Below, in pieces: positions 50,555-59,677 of a stretch of 64,000 nucleotides of DNA. Every line of letters starts with the position of its first letter. Within the stretch, counting starts at the first letter, position 1. The DNA is taken from NCBI RefSeq assembly GCF_014205055.1, contig NZ_JACHMS010000001.1, forward strand, positions 6,696,001-6,760,000. Direction: 5' to 3'. This stretch comes from Streptomyces luteogriseus (GTDB lineage Bacteria > Actinomycetota > Actinomycetes > Streptomycetales > Streptomycetaceae). Below the pieces are notes generated by a model. That model did no database searches, was not told the origin of the DNA, and saw only the letters and a program-made list of their open reading frames with translations. Position numbers and translations under genes: made by a program.

Positions 50555-53500
50555 TTCTCGTCGCCCTCCAAGTCGCCTTCGAGTTCCAGATAGGTGGCGC
50601 GCAGCCGCTGAAGCGTCTCCGCGTCCGGCTCGGCCCACAGTCCGCGCTCTGCGGCCTCCAGCAGCCGTTCGGTGATGCCGCGCAGCGCCCAGGGGTTGGA
50701 CTTCTTCATGAAGTCCCGGTTCTCCGGGTCGAAGACGTACTCGGCGCTGAGCTTCTCGTACATCCAGTCGTCCACGACCCCGGCGGTGGCGTCGTACCCG
50801 AACAGGTAGTCCACCGTCGCCGCCATCTCGAAGGCGCCCTTGTAGCCGTGCCGCCGCATGGCCGCCATCCAGCGCGGGTTGACCACCCGGGCGCGGAAGA
50901 CGCGGTGCGTCTCCTCGCCGAGCGTGCGGGTCTTCACCTGGTCCGGGGTGGCCGAGTCGCCGACGTACGCCTCAGGGCTCGCGCCCGTCAGGTGCCGCAC
51001 CATGGCGACCATGCCGCCGTGGTACTGGAAGTAGTCGTCGGCGTCGACCAGGTCGTGCTCACGGGTGTCGACGTTCTTCGCGGCGACGGCGATCCGCTTG
51101 AACGCCGTCTCCATGTCCCCGCGCGCGGCCCGCCCGTCGAGCCCCCGGCCGTAGGCGTAGCCGCCCCACACCGCGTACACCTCGGCGAGGTCCGCGTCGG
51201 AGCGCCAGTTGCGGGCGTCGATCAGCGGCAGCAGACCGGCTCCGTACGCCCCCGGCTTGGAGCCGAAGATGCGGGCCGTGGCCCGGCGGCGGTCGCCGTG
51301 CTCGGCGGTGTCCTGGTCGGCGTGCGCCTTGACGTGGTTGGACTCGGCCGGCTCGTCCAGATCGGCGACCGTGCGGACGGCGTCGTCGATCAGGCCCACG
51401 ACGTGCGGGAAGGCGTCCCGGAAGAAGCCCGAGATGCGGACCGTCACGTCGATGCGCGGCCGGCCGAGCTCCGCCAGGGGGATCACCTCGAACCCGGTCA
51501 CGCGCCGCGAGGCGTCGTCCCACACCGGCCGGCAGCCCAGCAGCGCGAGGATCTCGGCGATGTCGTCGCCCTGGGTGCGCATCGCCGAGGTGCCCCACAC
51601 CGTCAGGCCGACGGACTTCGGGTACTCGCCGGTGTCCTGCAGATACCGCTGCACCAGCGAGTCCGCGAGCGACTGCCCGACCTCCCAGCTCAGCCGGGAC
51701 GGAATGGCCTTGGGGTCGACGGAGTAGAAGTTGCGGCCCGTCGGCAGGACGTTGACCAGCCCGCGGGTCGGCGAACCGGACGGTCCGGCCGGCACGTAAC
51801 CGCCGTTCAGCGCCCGCAGGATGTGCCCGATCTCGTCGGTGGTCTTCTCCAGCCGGGGCACGACCTCGGAACAGGCGAACTCCAGCACGGCGACGGCCTC
51901 GGGCAGTTCGGTGCCGAGGACCTCCCGGACCAGCGGCGCGCTCTCGGCGACCGCCCAGCCGCGCTCCTCCATGCCCTCCGCGATCCGCCGGCACAGCTGC
52001 TCCAGCAGGTCGATCGCATCGGCGGCGCTGCGCGACGGGCCGTCCACCAGGTCCGTCAGCTCGACGGGCACCTTCACCGGAGCGCCCGGCTCGGCCAGCA
52101 GTTCCTTCTCCACCAGCCCGAAGTGCCGCGCCAGCGACGCCCTCAGGCCCGGCAGCGCGTTGGCCTGCCCGCCCCACACCTGCGAGGCGCGCAGCACCGC
52201 CAGGACGAGGTTGACGCGCGGCTCTCCGACCGGCCCGCCGCCCAGGATGTGCAGGCCGTCGCGGATCTGCACGTCCTTGATCTCGCACAGATAGCCGTCG
52301 ATGTGCATGACGAACTCGTCGAACGTCTCGTCGTCCGGCTGCTCGTCGACGTGCAGGTCGTGGTGGAGCTCGGCCGCCTTGACCAGCGTCCAGATCTGGG
52401 CGCGCACGGTCGGGGCCTTCGCCGGGTCCAGGTCGGAGACGAGCGCGTACTCGTCGAGGAGCTGCTCCAGCTTGGCCAGGTCGCCGTAGGTGTCGGCGCG
52501 GGCCATCGGCGGCACGAGGTGGTCGACGACCGTGGCGTGCCCGCGCCGCTTGGCCTGGGTGCCCTCGCCCGGGTCGTTGACGATGAACGGGTAGATCAGC
52601 GGCAGTTCCCCGAGGACCGCGTCCGGAGCGCAGCCCCCGCTGAGCCCGAGGCCCTTGCCCGGCAGCCACTCCATGGTGCCGTGCTTGCCCATGTGCACGA
52701 CGGCGTCGGCGCCGAAACTGTTCTCCAGCCAGCGGTAGGCCGCCATGTAGTGGTGGGACGGCGGCATGTCCGGGTCGTGGTAGATCGCGATCGGGTTCTC
52801 GCCGAAGCCGCGCGGCGGCTGGATCATCACCACGACGTTCCCGAACTGCAGCGACGCCAGCACGATGTCGTCGCCGTCGACGTAGAGGCTGCCCGGCGGC
52901 TCGCCCCACGCCTCCGTCATGGCGTCCTTCAGCTCCGGGTCGAGCTTCTCGAACCAGGCCCGGTAGTCGGCCAGCGGCACCCGCGCGGGCGCGGCGGCCA
53001 GCTGCTCCTCCGTCAGCCACTCCACGTCGTGCCCGCCGGCGTTGATGAGCCGGTGGATCAGCTCGTCACCCTCGTCCGGATGCCCCTCGACGACGTACCC
53101 GGCGTCCCGCAGCGCGTCCAGCACCCGCACCGCCGAGGCGGGGGTGTCGAGCCCGACCGCGTTGCCGACCCGCGAGTGCTTGGTCGGGTACGCGGTGAAG
53201 ACCAGCGCCAGCTTCTTCTCGGCGTTCTCCTTGTGCCTGAGCCGCGCGTGCCGTACGGCGATGCCGGCGACGCGCGAGGCACGCTCCGGGTCCGCGACGT
53301 ACACCGGCACGTCGTCCGGGCCCTGCTCCTTGAAGGAGAACGGCACGGTGATCAGCCGCCCGTCGAACTCCGGGATCGCCACCTGCATCGCGGCGTCCAT
53401 GGGGGAGAGGGCGGCGTCCGAATCCGCCCAGGCCTGCCGCGAGGACGTCAGGCACAGGCCCTGCAGCACCGGGATGTCCAGCTCGGCGAGGGCGCCGATG

Positions 53501-54207
53501 TCCCAGGCCTCCTCGTCACCGCCCGCCGAGGCCTGCGAGGCGTGGGTGCCGCCCGCGGCGAGGACGGTGGCGACCAGGGTGTCCGCCTGCCCGAGGATCT
53601 CGTACAGGCCCGCGTCCGCCCCGCGCAGCGAACCGCAGTACACGGGCAGCGCGTTGGCGCCCCGCGCCTCGATCGCGTCGCACAGGGTGTCCACGAAGCC
53701 GGTGTTGCCGCTCAGCTCGTGCGCCCGGTAGAAGAGCACGCCGACGGTCGGACGGCCCGGCTCGAGGGCGCGCTCGCCGTGGACGCCGTACTCCGGCATC
53801 TTCCGCGGCTCGACGAACCCCTCGCCCGTCAGCAGCACGGTGTCGGACAGGAACCGGGCGAGTTCGGTGAGGTTGTCCGGCCCGCCCTCCACGAGGTACT
53901 TCAGCGCCTCGGCGACGACACCGGCCGGCACGGACGACTCGGCCATCAGCTCCGCGTCCGGCACGGACTCGCCGCCGAGCAGCACGGTGGGGACACCGGA
54001 GGCCTTCAGCGCGGCGAGCCCGTCCTCCCAGGCCCGCTTGCCGCCGAGCAGCCGGACGACGGCGATGGCCGCCCCGTCCAGCAGGGCCGGAAGCTCCTCC
54101 CGGACGTCCACGCGGGTCGGGTTGCCGATCCGGTAGTCGGCACCGGAGGCGGCCCGGGCCGCCAGCAGGTCCGTGTCGGCGGTCGACAACAACAACACAG
54201 TGCTCAT
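50551..54207 (-). CDS. cobN: Cobaltochelatase large subunit
   Basis: A 1218-residue CobN/BchH-family protein. Signatures are GFVDTLCDAIEARGANALPV, PVLQGLCLTSSRQAWADSDA, HMGKHGTMEWLPGKGLGLSG, YPFIVNDPGEGTQAKRRGHA and WGTSAMRTQGDDIAEILALL. It inserts cobalt into hydrogenobyrinic acid a,c-diamide in the aerobic (late) route. ATG at 54207 overlaps cobQ (ATGA). Its presence together with CbiX implies two cobalt-insertion enzymes. Confidence 0.96.
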   Translation of the reverse strand: MSTVLLLSTADTDLLAARAASGADYRIGNPTRVDVREELPALLDGAAIAVVRLLGGKRAWEDGLAALKASGVPTVLLGGESVPDAELMAESSVPAGVVAEALKYLVEGGPDNLTELARFLSDTVLLTGEGFVEPRKMPEYGVHGERALEPGRPTVGVLFYRAHELSGNTGFVDTLCDAIEARGANALPVYCGSLRGADAGLYEILGQADTLVATVLAAGGTHASQASAGGDEEAWDIGALAELDIPVLQGLCLTSSRQAWADSDAALSPMDAAMQVAIPEFDGRLITVPFSFKEQGPDDVPVYVADPERASRVAGIAVRHARLRHKENAEKKLALVFTAYPTKHSRVGNAVGLDTPASAVRVLDALRDAGYVVEGHPDEGDELIHRLINAGGHDVEWLTEEQLAAAPARVPLADYRAWFEKLDPELKDAMTEAWGEPPGSLYVDGDDIVLASLQFGNVVVMIQPPRGFGENPIAIYHDPDMPPSHHYMAAYRWLENSFGADAVVHMGKHGTMEWLPGKGLGLSGGCAPDAVLGELPLIYPFIVNDPGEGTQAKRRGHATVVDHLVPPMARADTYGDLAKLEQLLDEYALVSDLDPAKAPTVRAQIWTLVKAAELHHDLHVDEQPDDETFDEFVMHIDGYLCEIKDVQIRDGLHILGGGPVGEPRVNLVLAVLRASQVWGGQANALPGLRASLARHFGLVEKELLAEPGAPVKVPVELTDLVDGPSRSAADAIDLLEQLCRRIAEGMEERGWAVAESAPLVREVLGTELPEAVAVLEFACSEVVPRLEKTTDEIGHILRALNGGYVPAGPSGSPTRGLVNVLPTGRNFYSVDPKAIPSRLSWEVGQSLADSLVQRYLQDTGEYPKSVGLTVWGTSAMRTQGDDIAEILALLGCRPVWDDASRRVTGFEVIPLAELGRPRIDVTVRISGFFRDAFPHVVGLIDDAVRTVADLDEPAESNHVKAHADQDTAEHGDRRRATARIFGSKPGAYGAGLLPLIDARNWRSDADLAEVYAVWGGYAYGRGLDGRAARGDMETAFKRIAVAAKNVDTREHDLVDADDYFQYHGGMVAMVRHLTGASPEAYVGDSATPDQVKTRTLGEETHRVFRARVVNPRWMAAMRRHGYKGAFEMAATVDYLFGYDATAGVVDDWMYEKLSAEYVFDPENRDFMKKSNPWALRGITERLLEAAERGLWAEPDAETLQRLRATYLELEGDLEGDEK

Positions 54208-55712
54208 GCGGGTGCTCCCGGTGGAATGAAGGGCAGTCCTTGCGGCGCGCCGGACTCGATGAGCCGCCACAGCGCGTCGGTGTCCGCGTGCTGTTCGATC
54301 AGGTCGCCGAGCCGGTCGAGCTGCTCCTCGCGCAGCGCGGCGAACGAGGTGTCCGGCGCGGGCACGAAGCGGCGGCCCGCGGCGGCCGCCACCTCGCGCA
54401 GAAAGGCCCGCCGGAAGCCGTCCGACTCCAGTGAGCCGTGCCAGTGCGTGCCCCAGGTCTGGCCGACCCGGCAGCCGTCCAGGAAGGGAATCCCTCCCGT
54501 GACGTCGGCGACCCCGTGGTGGATCTCGTAGCCCTCGACGCGTTCGCCGAGGGCCTCGCCCCGCGGCCGGGTGAGGGTCTTCTCGCGGGCGAACCGCACC
54601 CGCACGGGCAGGATCCCGAGCCCGTCGACGTGGCCCCGGCGGCTCTCGACGTCGTCCTCGATGTGCTCGCCGAGGATCTGGAATCCGCCGCAGATGCCGA
54701 GGACGGGCCGCTGCTCGGCTGCCCTGCGGACCAGGGCCTCGGCGAGCCCGCGCTCGCGCAGCCACTCCAGCGCGCGGACCGTCCCGCGGGTGCCGGGCAC
54801 GATGACGAGGTCGGCGTCGGACAGTTCCTCCGGCCGGTCCACGAACCGCACCACGACGCCCGGTTCGGCGGCCAGCGCGTCCACGTCGGTGAAGTTGGAC
54901 ATGAGCGGCACGGCGCAGACCGCGACGCGCAGCACGTCCTCGCCGACGGGCGGCGCGACGACGGACTCCCGCACCGCTCCCCGCAGGGAGACCCGCAGCC
55001 CGTCCTCCTCGTCGATCCCGAGCCCGTGCCGGAACGGCAGCACACCGTACGTCTTCCGCCCCGTGAGCCCGAGCAGCATGTCCAGCCCCGGCTCCAGCAG
55101 GGAGACGTCCCCGCGGAACTTGTTGACGAGGAACCCGGCGACGCAACGTTGGTCCTCGGGCGACAGCAGCGCCACCGTCCCGAAGAACGAGGCGAACACC
55201 CCGCCCCGGTCGATGTCGCCGACGACGAGCACGGGCAGCCCGGCGTTCCGGGCGATCCCCATGTTCACGATGTCCGTCCGCCGCAGATTGATCTCGGCGG
55301 GAGAACCGGCCCCCTCACAGATCACCGCGTCATACGTGCCCCGCAACTGCTCCAGGCAGTCCAGCACCGTCCCGAGCAACTGCTGCTGCCGTCCGCCGTG
55401 GTAGCCGCGCGCACTCAGCTCCCCGACCGGCTTGCCCAGCAGCACGACCTGACTGCTCTGCTCGCCACCGGGCTTGAGCAGCACGGGGTTCATCAGCGCG
55501 GTCGGCTCGACCCGGCAGGCCTGCGCCTGCATGGCCTGCGCCCGCCCGATCTCGGCCCCCTCCGTCGTCACGAAGGAGTTCAGGGACATGTTCTGCGCCT
55601 TGAAGGGCGCGACCTTCACGCCCTGGCGCACCAGCCACCGGCAGATCCCGGCGGTCACGACGCTCTTGCCGGCGTCGGAGGTGGTGCCGGCGACGAGAAG
55701 CCCACCGCTCAT
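54204..55712 (-). CDS. cobQ: Cobyric acid synthase
   Basis: A 502-residue glutamine amidotransferase: LLVAGTTSDAGKSVVTAGIC, FKAQNMSLNSFVTTEGAEIG, AQAMQAQACRVEPTALMNPV at the N-terminal dethiobiotin-synthetase-like domain, and the glutaminase Cys in VLGICGGFQILGEHIED with His in GYEIHHG. It amidates carboxylates b, d, e and g. It begins one base after the cobD stop. Confidence 0.96.
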   Translation of the reverse strand: MSGGLLVAGTTSDAGKSVVTAGICRWLVRQGVKVAPFKAQNMSLNSFVTTEGAEIGRAQAMQAQACRVEPTALMNPVLLKPGGEQSSQVVLLGKPVGELSARGYHGGRQQQLLGTVLDCLEQLRGTYDAVICEGAGSPAEINLRRTDIVNMGIARNAGLPVLVVGDIDRGGVFASFFGTVALLSPEDQRCVAGFLVNKFRGDVSLLEPGLDMLLGLTGRKTYGVLPFRHGLGIDEEDGLRVSLRGAVRESVVAPPVGEDVLRVAVCAVPLMSNFTDVDALAAEPGVVVRFVDRPEELSDADLVIVPGTRGTVRALEWLRERGLAEALVRRAAEQRPVLGICGGFQILGEHIEDDVESRRGHVDGLGILPVRVRFAREKTLTRPRGEALGERVEGYEIHHGVADVTGGIPFLDGCRVGQTWGTHWHGSLESDGFRRAFLREVAAAAGRRFVPAPDTSFAALREEQLDRLGDLIEQHADTDALWRLIESGAPQGLPFIPPGAPA

Positions 55713-55713
55713 G

Positions 55714-56667
55714 TCATTTCCCCCTGTTCGATGACCGCGTGCTCATCAGCAACCGCGCCCCGGCGCACACCCCCAGCGCGAGCCAGGTGACACGCTTCGA
55801 CAGCCGCACGGCCCGCTCGACGTCGTGCGTGCCGACGGCCCGCCCCCGCGTGTTCAGCACGGGCCGGTGCTCCACCCGCCCGCCGTACGAGAGCGTCCCG
55901 CCCAGCCGCACCCCGAGGGCCCCCGCGAACGAGGCCTCCACGGGCCCGGCGTTGGGACTCGGATGCTGTGCCGCGTCGGCCCGCCAGGCCCGCACGGCCC
56001 CCCGCGGTTCCGGCCCGGCCAGCACGGCGAGTACGGCGGTCAGCCGCGCTCCCGGCCACCCCGCGAGGTCGTCCAGCCGCGCGGAGGCCCACCCGTACCG
56101 GCGGTAGCGGGCCGATTTGTGCCCGACCATGGCGTCCAGGGTGTTGACGGCCCGGAAGCCCAGCAGCCCCGGCACCCCGCCGACGGCCCCCCACACCAGG
56201 GCCCCCACCACCGCGTCGGAGGTGTTCTCGGCGACCGACTCGACCACGGCCCGGGCCATGCCGTCGGCGTCGAGTGCCTGCGGGTCCCGTCCGCACAGAT
56301 GCGGCAGCCGGGCCCGGGCGGCCTCGACGTCCCCGGCCTCCAGGGCACGCCCGATGGTCCGGGCCTCCCGGGCCAGCGACGTGCCCCCGACGACGGCCCA
56401 GGTGGCGGCCGCGGTCAGCGCGACGGAGGCGACGGCGGACGGCCGCACGGCACGCGCGGCGACGGACCCGAGGGCGACGGCGCCTCCGGCACACACGGCG
56501 GTGTGCAGCGTGCCCCACCCGCGGTGGTCCCGCCACAGCACCCGTTCCACGGCGCCCGCGGCCCGCCCGAACGCGGCGACCGGATGCCCCCGGCGAGGAT
56601 CACCGAGCAGCAGGTCACCGATCAGGCCGGCGGCGGCGCCGTACGCGAAGACGCGACCGGCACCCAT
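55714..56667 (-). CDS. cobD: Adenosylcobinamide-phosphate synthase
   Basis: A 317-residue membrane protein of the CobD/CbiB family: GLIGDLLLGDPRRGHPVAAF, VVESVAENTSDAVVGALVWG, GLLGFRAVNTLDAMVGHKSA and AGPEPRGAVRAWRADAAQHP. It attaches aminopropanol (phosphate) to cobyric acid. It is the first gene of the cluster, about 100 bp after the riboswitch core. Confidence 0.95.
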   Translation of the reverse strand: MGAGRVFAYGAAAGLIGDLLLGDPRRGHPVAAFGRAAGAVERVLWRDHRGWGTLHTAVCAGGAVALGSVAARAVRPSAVASVALTAAATWAVVGGTSLAREARTIGRALEAGDVEAARARLPHLCGRDPQALDADGMARAVVESVAENTSDAVVGALVWGAVGGVPGLLGFRAVNTLDAMVGHKSARYRRYGWASARLDDLAGWPGARLTAVLAVLAGPEPRGAVRAWRADAAQHPSPNAGPVEASFAGALGVRLGGTLSYGGRVEHRPVLNTRGRAVGTHDVERAVRLSKRVTWLALGVCAGARLLMSTRSSNRGK

Positions 56668-56769
56668 GGGCTCAGCCGGCCGGAAGGGCGGGCGGGGGTG
56701 GGGCGTTGAACCTCGGTCGGCAGCCGCGCATGGCGATATGTGTCCTCACTCAGGGTGTCCACGCCCTGG

Positions 56770-56912
56770 TTCGACGAGACCGGCGGTGAGAGTTCCTGGC
56801 TCCCGGGGATTGCTACCCCGGTGACAGTGGCGGGACCGCGCCGGACTTTCACCGGCTTCCTCTCCTGCCGCCGTATTGGCCCCGGCAGTCCACCACGGCC
56901 GGGAACCGCCGT
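56770..56912 (-). promoter_or_regulatory. Cobalamin riboswitch controlling the cob cluster
   Basis: Read on the minus strand, the core has GGTTCCCG, then GGAAGCCGGTGAAAGTCCGG, GCGGTCCCGCCACTGT and the B12-box-like AGCCAGGAACTCTC. All are landmarks of the AdoCbl riboswitch. It lies about 100 bp upstream of cobD and should turn down the operon when cobalamin is plentiful. Exact ends are approximate. The rest of 56668-57040 holds the leader to cobD and the pit operon terminator. Confidence 0.95.
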
Positions 56913-56980
56913 CAACTTGCCGTTGACCTGCGAGGGGAGAGTGTGGACAACCCCACATCGCCTCCGCGTACACACGACGA

Positions 56981-57016
56981 CCGGGCGGCACGGAACCGAA
57001 GTCCCGTGCCGCCCGG
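56981..57016 (-). terminator. Terminator of the pit operon
   Basis: A perfect 13-bp stem (CCGGGCGGCACGG and its complement) with a 10-base loop, 25 bases downstream of the 73-residue membrane-protein gene on the minus strand and just before the riboswitch transcript begins. Confidence 0.75.
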
Positions 57017-57040
57017 CGGACACGACGTGACGTCAGGCCC

Positions 57041-57262
57041 TCAGGCCACGATCAGATAGATCCCGTACCCGACGGCCGCCGCGCACGCCGCGAAGCACGC
57101 GTACGCGCCGGTGACCGCGAGTCCCGCGGTCCCGCCCTCGGCCACCGCGCGCTCGCGGCGCGACAGGCCCGTGATGCCGAGGGTGAACAGGCCGACGAGG
57201 GCCACGGTGACCACGAGGCTGACACCGAAGACGGAGCCGAGCGCCGCCCAGTCGATCTTCAT
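57041..57262 (-). CDS. Small two-helix membrane protein downstream of pit
   Basis: A 73-residue protein with two hydrophobic segments (VFGVSLVVTVALVGLFTLGI and GAYACFAACAAAVGYGIYLI) separated by a basic/acidic loop (GLSRRERAVAEGG). No family function is known to me. AAGGAAGAG lies upstream of the ATG. It is 33 bp after the phosphate transporter stop, so the two are probably co-expressed and it may be a small partner of the transporter. Confidence 0.85.
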   Translation of the reverse strand: MKIDWAALGSVFGVSLVVTVALVGLFTLGITGLSRRERAVAEGGTAGLAVTGAYACFAACAAAVGYGIYLIVA

Positions 57263-57295
57263 ATCGGAGACTCTTCCTTGTTGCCGGTGGCGGGG

Positions 57296-58555
57296 TCAGA
57301 CCGTGGTGGTCGGGGTCGGCGTGCGCTCGGCGGTGGCCTGCGACGGGAACGCGGGGACCGGGTCCTCCGCCGCCGTGGCCGAACCACTCGCGGGGGGCGG
57401 CGTCACCGCGGCGATCGCCGTGGTGATCACGCCCGCGGGCTCCGCGGTGTCGGCGTCGGTGTCGTTGACGTTGGTGTGGTCGACCACCTCGCGCCGCGAC
57501 AGCTTCCAGATCGCTGCGCTGGAGGCGATGAGGAAGACGGCCACCACGGCGGTGCCCCAGCTGCCGAAGCCGGTGACGTACTCGGCGAGCGCGCCCACCA
57601 GGGCCGCCGCCGGGAGCGTCAGACCCCATGCGACGAACATCCGTGTCGCGGTGGACCAGCGGACCACGCCGCCCTTGCGGCCGAGCCCCGCGCCCATCAC
57701 CGAACCGGACACGGAGTGCGTCGTGGAGAGGGAGAAGCCGAGGTGCGAGGAGGCGAGGATGACCGTGGCCGCGGACGTCTGGGCCGCGAAGCCCTGCTGC
57801 GGCTGGAGGTCGGTGAGGCCCTTGCCCATGGTGCGGATGATGCGCCAGCCACCCAGGTAGGTCCCGAGCGCGATGGCGAGACCCGCCGAGAGGATGACCC
57901 ACATGGGCGGGTCGGAGTCGGGCGCGACGGCGCCGCCGGCGACCAGGGCGAGGGTGATGACACCCATCGTCTTCTGCGCGTCGTTGGTGCCGTGGGCCAG
58001 GGAGACCAGGCCCGCGGAGGCGATCTGGCCGGCCCGGTAGCCCTTCTTGGACGCCTTGCCCTCGGCCTTGCTGCCGAGCGAGTACGTCAGCCGGGTGGCG
58101 AGCAGCGCCGCGACGCCCGCGACCAGCGGGGCGGCGATCGCCGGGATGAGCACCTTGGTGACCAGCACGTCGCCGTGCACCGCGCCGACGCCCGCCGAGG
58201 CGATCGTGGCGCCGATCAGACCGCCCATGAGGGCGTGGGAGGAGCTGGACGGCAGGCCGACCAGCCACGTCAGCAGGTTCCAGAGGATCGCGCCGACCAG
58301 GGCGGCGAAGATGACCTCGGGACGGATGCCGGCCTCGTCGACGAGGCCCTTTGAGATCGTGTTGGCGACTTCGACGGACAGGAAGGCGCCGACCAGGTTG
58401 AGGACCGCGGACATGGCCACCGCAACCTTGGGCTTCATGGCGCCCGTGGAAATGGTCGTGGCCATCGCGTTCGCGGTGTCGTGGAAACCGTTCGTGAAAT
58501 CGAACGCGAGAGCGGTTACAACCACAATCGCGAGGATCAGCGAGAAGCTTTCCAT
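57296..58555 (-). CDS. pit: Low-affinity inorganic phosphate transporter (PiT family)
   Basis: A 419-residue membrane protein with the two PiT signature repeats: ALAFDFTNGFHDTANAMATT near the N-terminus and SLAHGTNDAQKTMGVITLAL in the second half, plus GLPSSSSHALMGGLIGA. It takes up phosphate (as metal phosphate) with protons. A Pro/Thr/Ala-rich tail follows the last helix. A PHO box lies 48 bp upstream, consistent with control by PhoP as reported for Streptomyces pit genes. Confidence 0.94.
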   Translation of the reverse strand: MESFSLILAIVVVTALAFDFTNGFHDTANAMATTISTGAMKPKVAVAMSAVLNLVGAFLSVEVANTISKGLVDEAGIRPEVIFAALVGAILWNLLTWLVGLPSSSSHALMGGLIGATIASAGVGAVHGDVLVTKVLIPAIAAPLVAGVAALLATRLTYSLGSKAEGKASKKGYRAGQIASAGLVSLAHGTNDAQKTMGVITLALVAGGAVAPDSDPPMWVILSAGLAIALGTYLGGWRIIRTMGKGLTDLQPQQGFAAQTSAATVILASSHLGFSLSTTHSVSGSVMGAGLGRKGGVVRWSTATRMFVAWGLTLPAAALVGALAEYVTGFGSWGTAVVAVFLIASSAAIWKLSRREVVDHTNVNDTDADTAEPAGVITTAIAAVTPPPASGSATAAEDPVPAFPSQATAERTPTPTTTV

Positions 58556-58602
58556 TTACCCAGGCAATCGTTCGAGGTCATTGGCCAGACGAACGTAGGC
58601 AA

Positions 58603-58624
58603 CCTGAGTGAACGGAAGATGAAC
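58603..58624 (-). promoter_or_regulatory. PHO box (PhoP-binding direct repeats) upstream of pit
   Basis: On the minus strand two 11-base direct repeats follow each other, GTTCATCTTCC and GTTCACTCAGG; a weaker third unit may follow. This matches the Streptomyces PhoP repeat (GTTCACC-like). The remaining 58556-58863 gap carries promoters for pit and the divergent aldolase-like gene, with no other gene seen. Confidence 0.75.
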
Positions 58625-58863
58625 TGGGAGGGGCGCAGGGGTGACCGCAACGGGGGATCCTCGTTCCGCCCCGGAGCGGCGGCCCCGTGTCCCCGTGGCC
58701 AGGTGCCCCGAGCGAACCACTTCAGCCCGTCGAGTGACCCTCTGAAGGTGTTCCGGTCACCCGGCAGTGCCCCCCGCCGTCGTTGTGTACGAAGCGCACG
58801 GTTTCCGGACCGAAGTGCCCCCGCCCGACGGCGCTTTGCGTCCCGCCCTGGCAGGATCGCGGC

Positions 58864-59595
58864 ATGGCGGAGCAGCGAGGCGACGAGCGGGGCACGAGGG
58901 ACGTACGCGGGGGCGCGCGAGGCGCGGGGGAGTCGCGGCTCAGGAGTGCGCGCCCCGAGGAGGCACACGCCTGGGAGGACCTCGTCGCCACGGCCCGCCG
59001 TACGGTCTCGGACGGACTCGTCGTCGGCACGTCCGGCAACGTCTCGGTGCGCGTCGGGGACACCGTCCTCGTCACGCCGTCGGGCGTCCCCTACGACCGG
59101 CTGGCGCCGGACGACGTGACCGGTGTGGACCTCGACGGCCGGCAGGTCCTCGGCACGCTCGTCCCGACCAGCGAGCTGCCCATGCACCTCGCGGTCTACC
59201 GCACCACCGGCGCCCTGGCCGTCGTCCACACCCACGCCGTCCACGCGACGGCCGTCTCGACGCTCGTGAGCGAGCTCCCGCTGATCCACTACATGGCCGC
59301 CGCGCTCGGCGGCCCCGTCCGGGTCGCCCCCTATGCCACGTACGGCACCGACGAGTTGGCCGAGAACATGCTCCGCGCCCTCGCCGACCGCTCCGGGTGC
59401 CTCCTCCGCAACCACGGCACCGTCACCCACGGCGCCACCCTCGCCCAGGCCTACGACCGCACCGCCCAGCTGGAGTGGATGTGCCGCCTGTGGCTCACCG
59501 CCTCCTCGGTGCCCGGCCTGTCCCCGAGCCTGCTGTCCCGGGAACAGCTGACGGAGGTGGAGGAGCGGCTGCGCGGTTACGGGCAGCGAGGCTGA
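58864..59595 (+). CDS. Class II aldolase/adducin-family protein
   Basis: A 243-residue protein with a disordered, Arg/Gly-rich first ~35 residues, then the family core: GLVVGTSGNVSVRVGD (phosphate loop), SELPMHLAVYRTT (catalytic Glu region), VHTHAVHATAVSTL (zinc His) and LLRNHGTVTHGATLAQAYD. It resembles L-fuculose-phosphate aldolases and sugar-phosphate epimerases; substrate unknown. ATG at 58864 was chosen; later starts are possible given the extra N-terminus. Confidence 0.88.
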   Translation: MAEQRGDERGTRDVRGGARGAGESRLRSARPEEAHAWEDLVATARRTVSDGLVVGTSGNVSVRVGDTVLVTPSGVPYDRLAPDDVTGVDLDGRQVLGTLVPTSELPMHLAVYRTTGALAVVHTHAVHATAVSTLVSELPLIHYMAAALGGPVRVAPYATYGTDELAENMLRALADRSGCLLRNHGTVTHGATLAQAYDRTAQLEWMCRLWLTASSVPGLSPSLLSREQLTEVEERLRGYGQRG

Positions 59596-59677
59596 GCCGC
59601 CCGCACGGCCGCCGCGGACGTCACCCCGCCGCTGCCTCCCACTGGTCACCCACGGGATCCGCCAGGACACTGGAGCC

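Noticed and set aside
56746..57023. Short minus-strand frames across the riboswitch region
   Set aside because: They overlap the structured riboswitch and the pit terminator, have no ribosome sites and no homology that I recognise.
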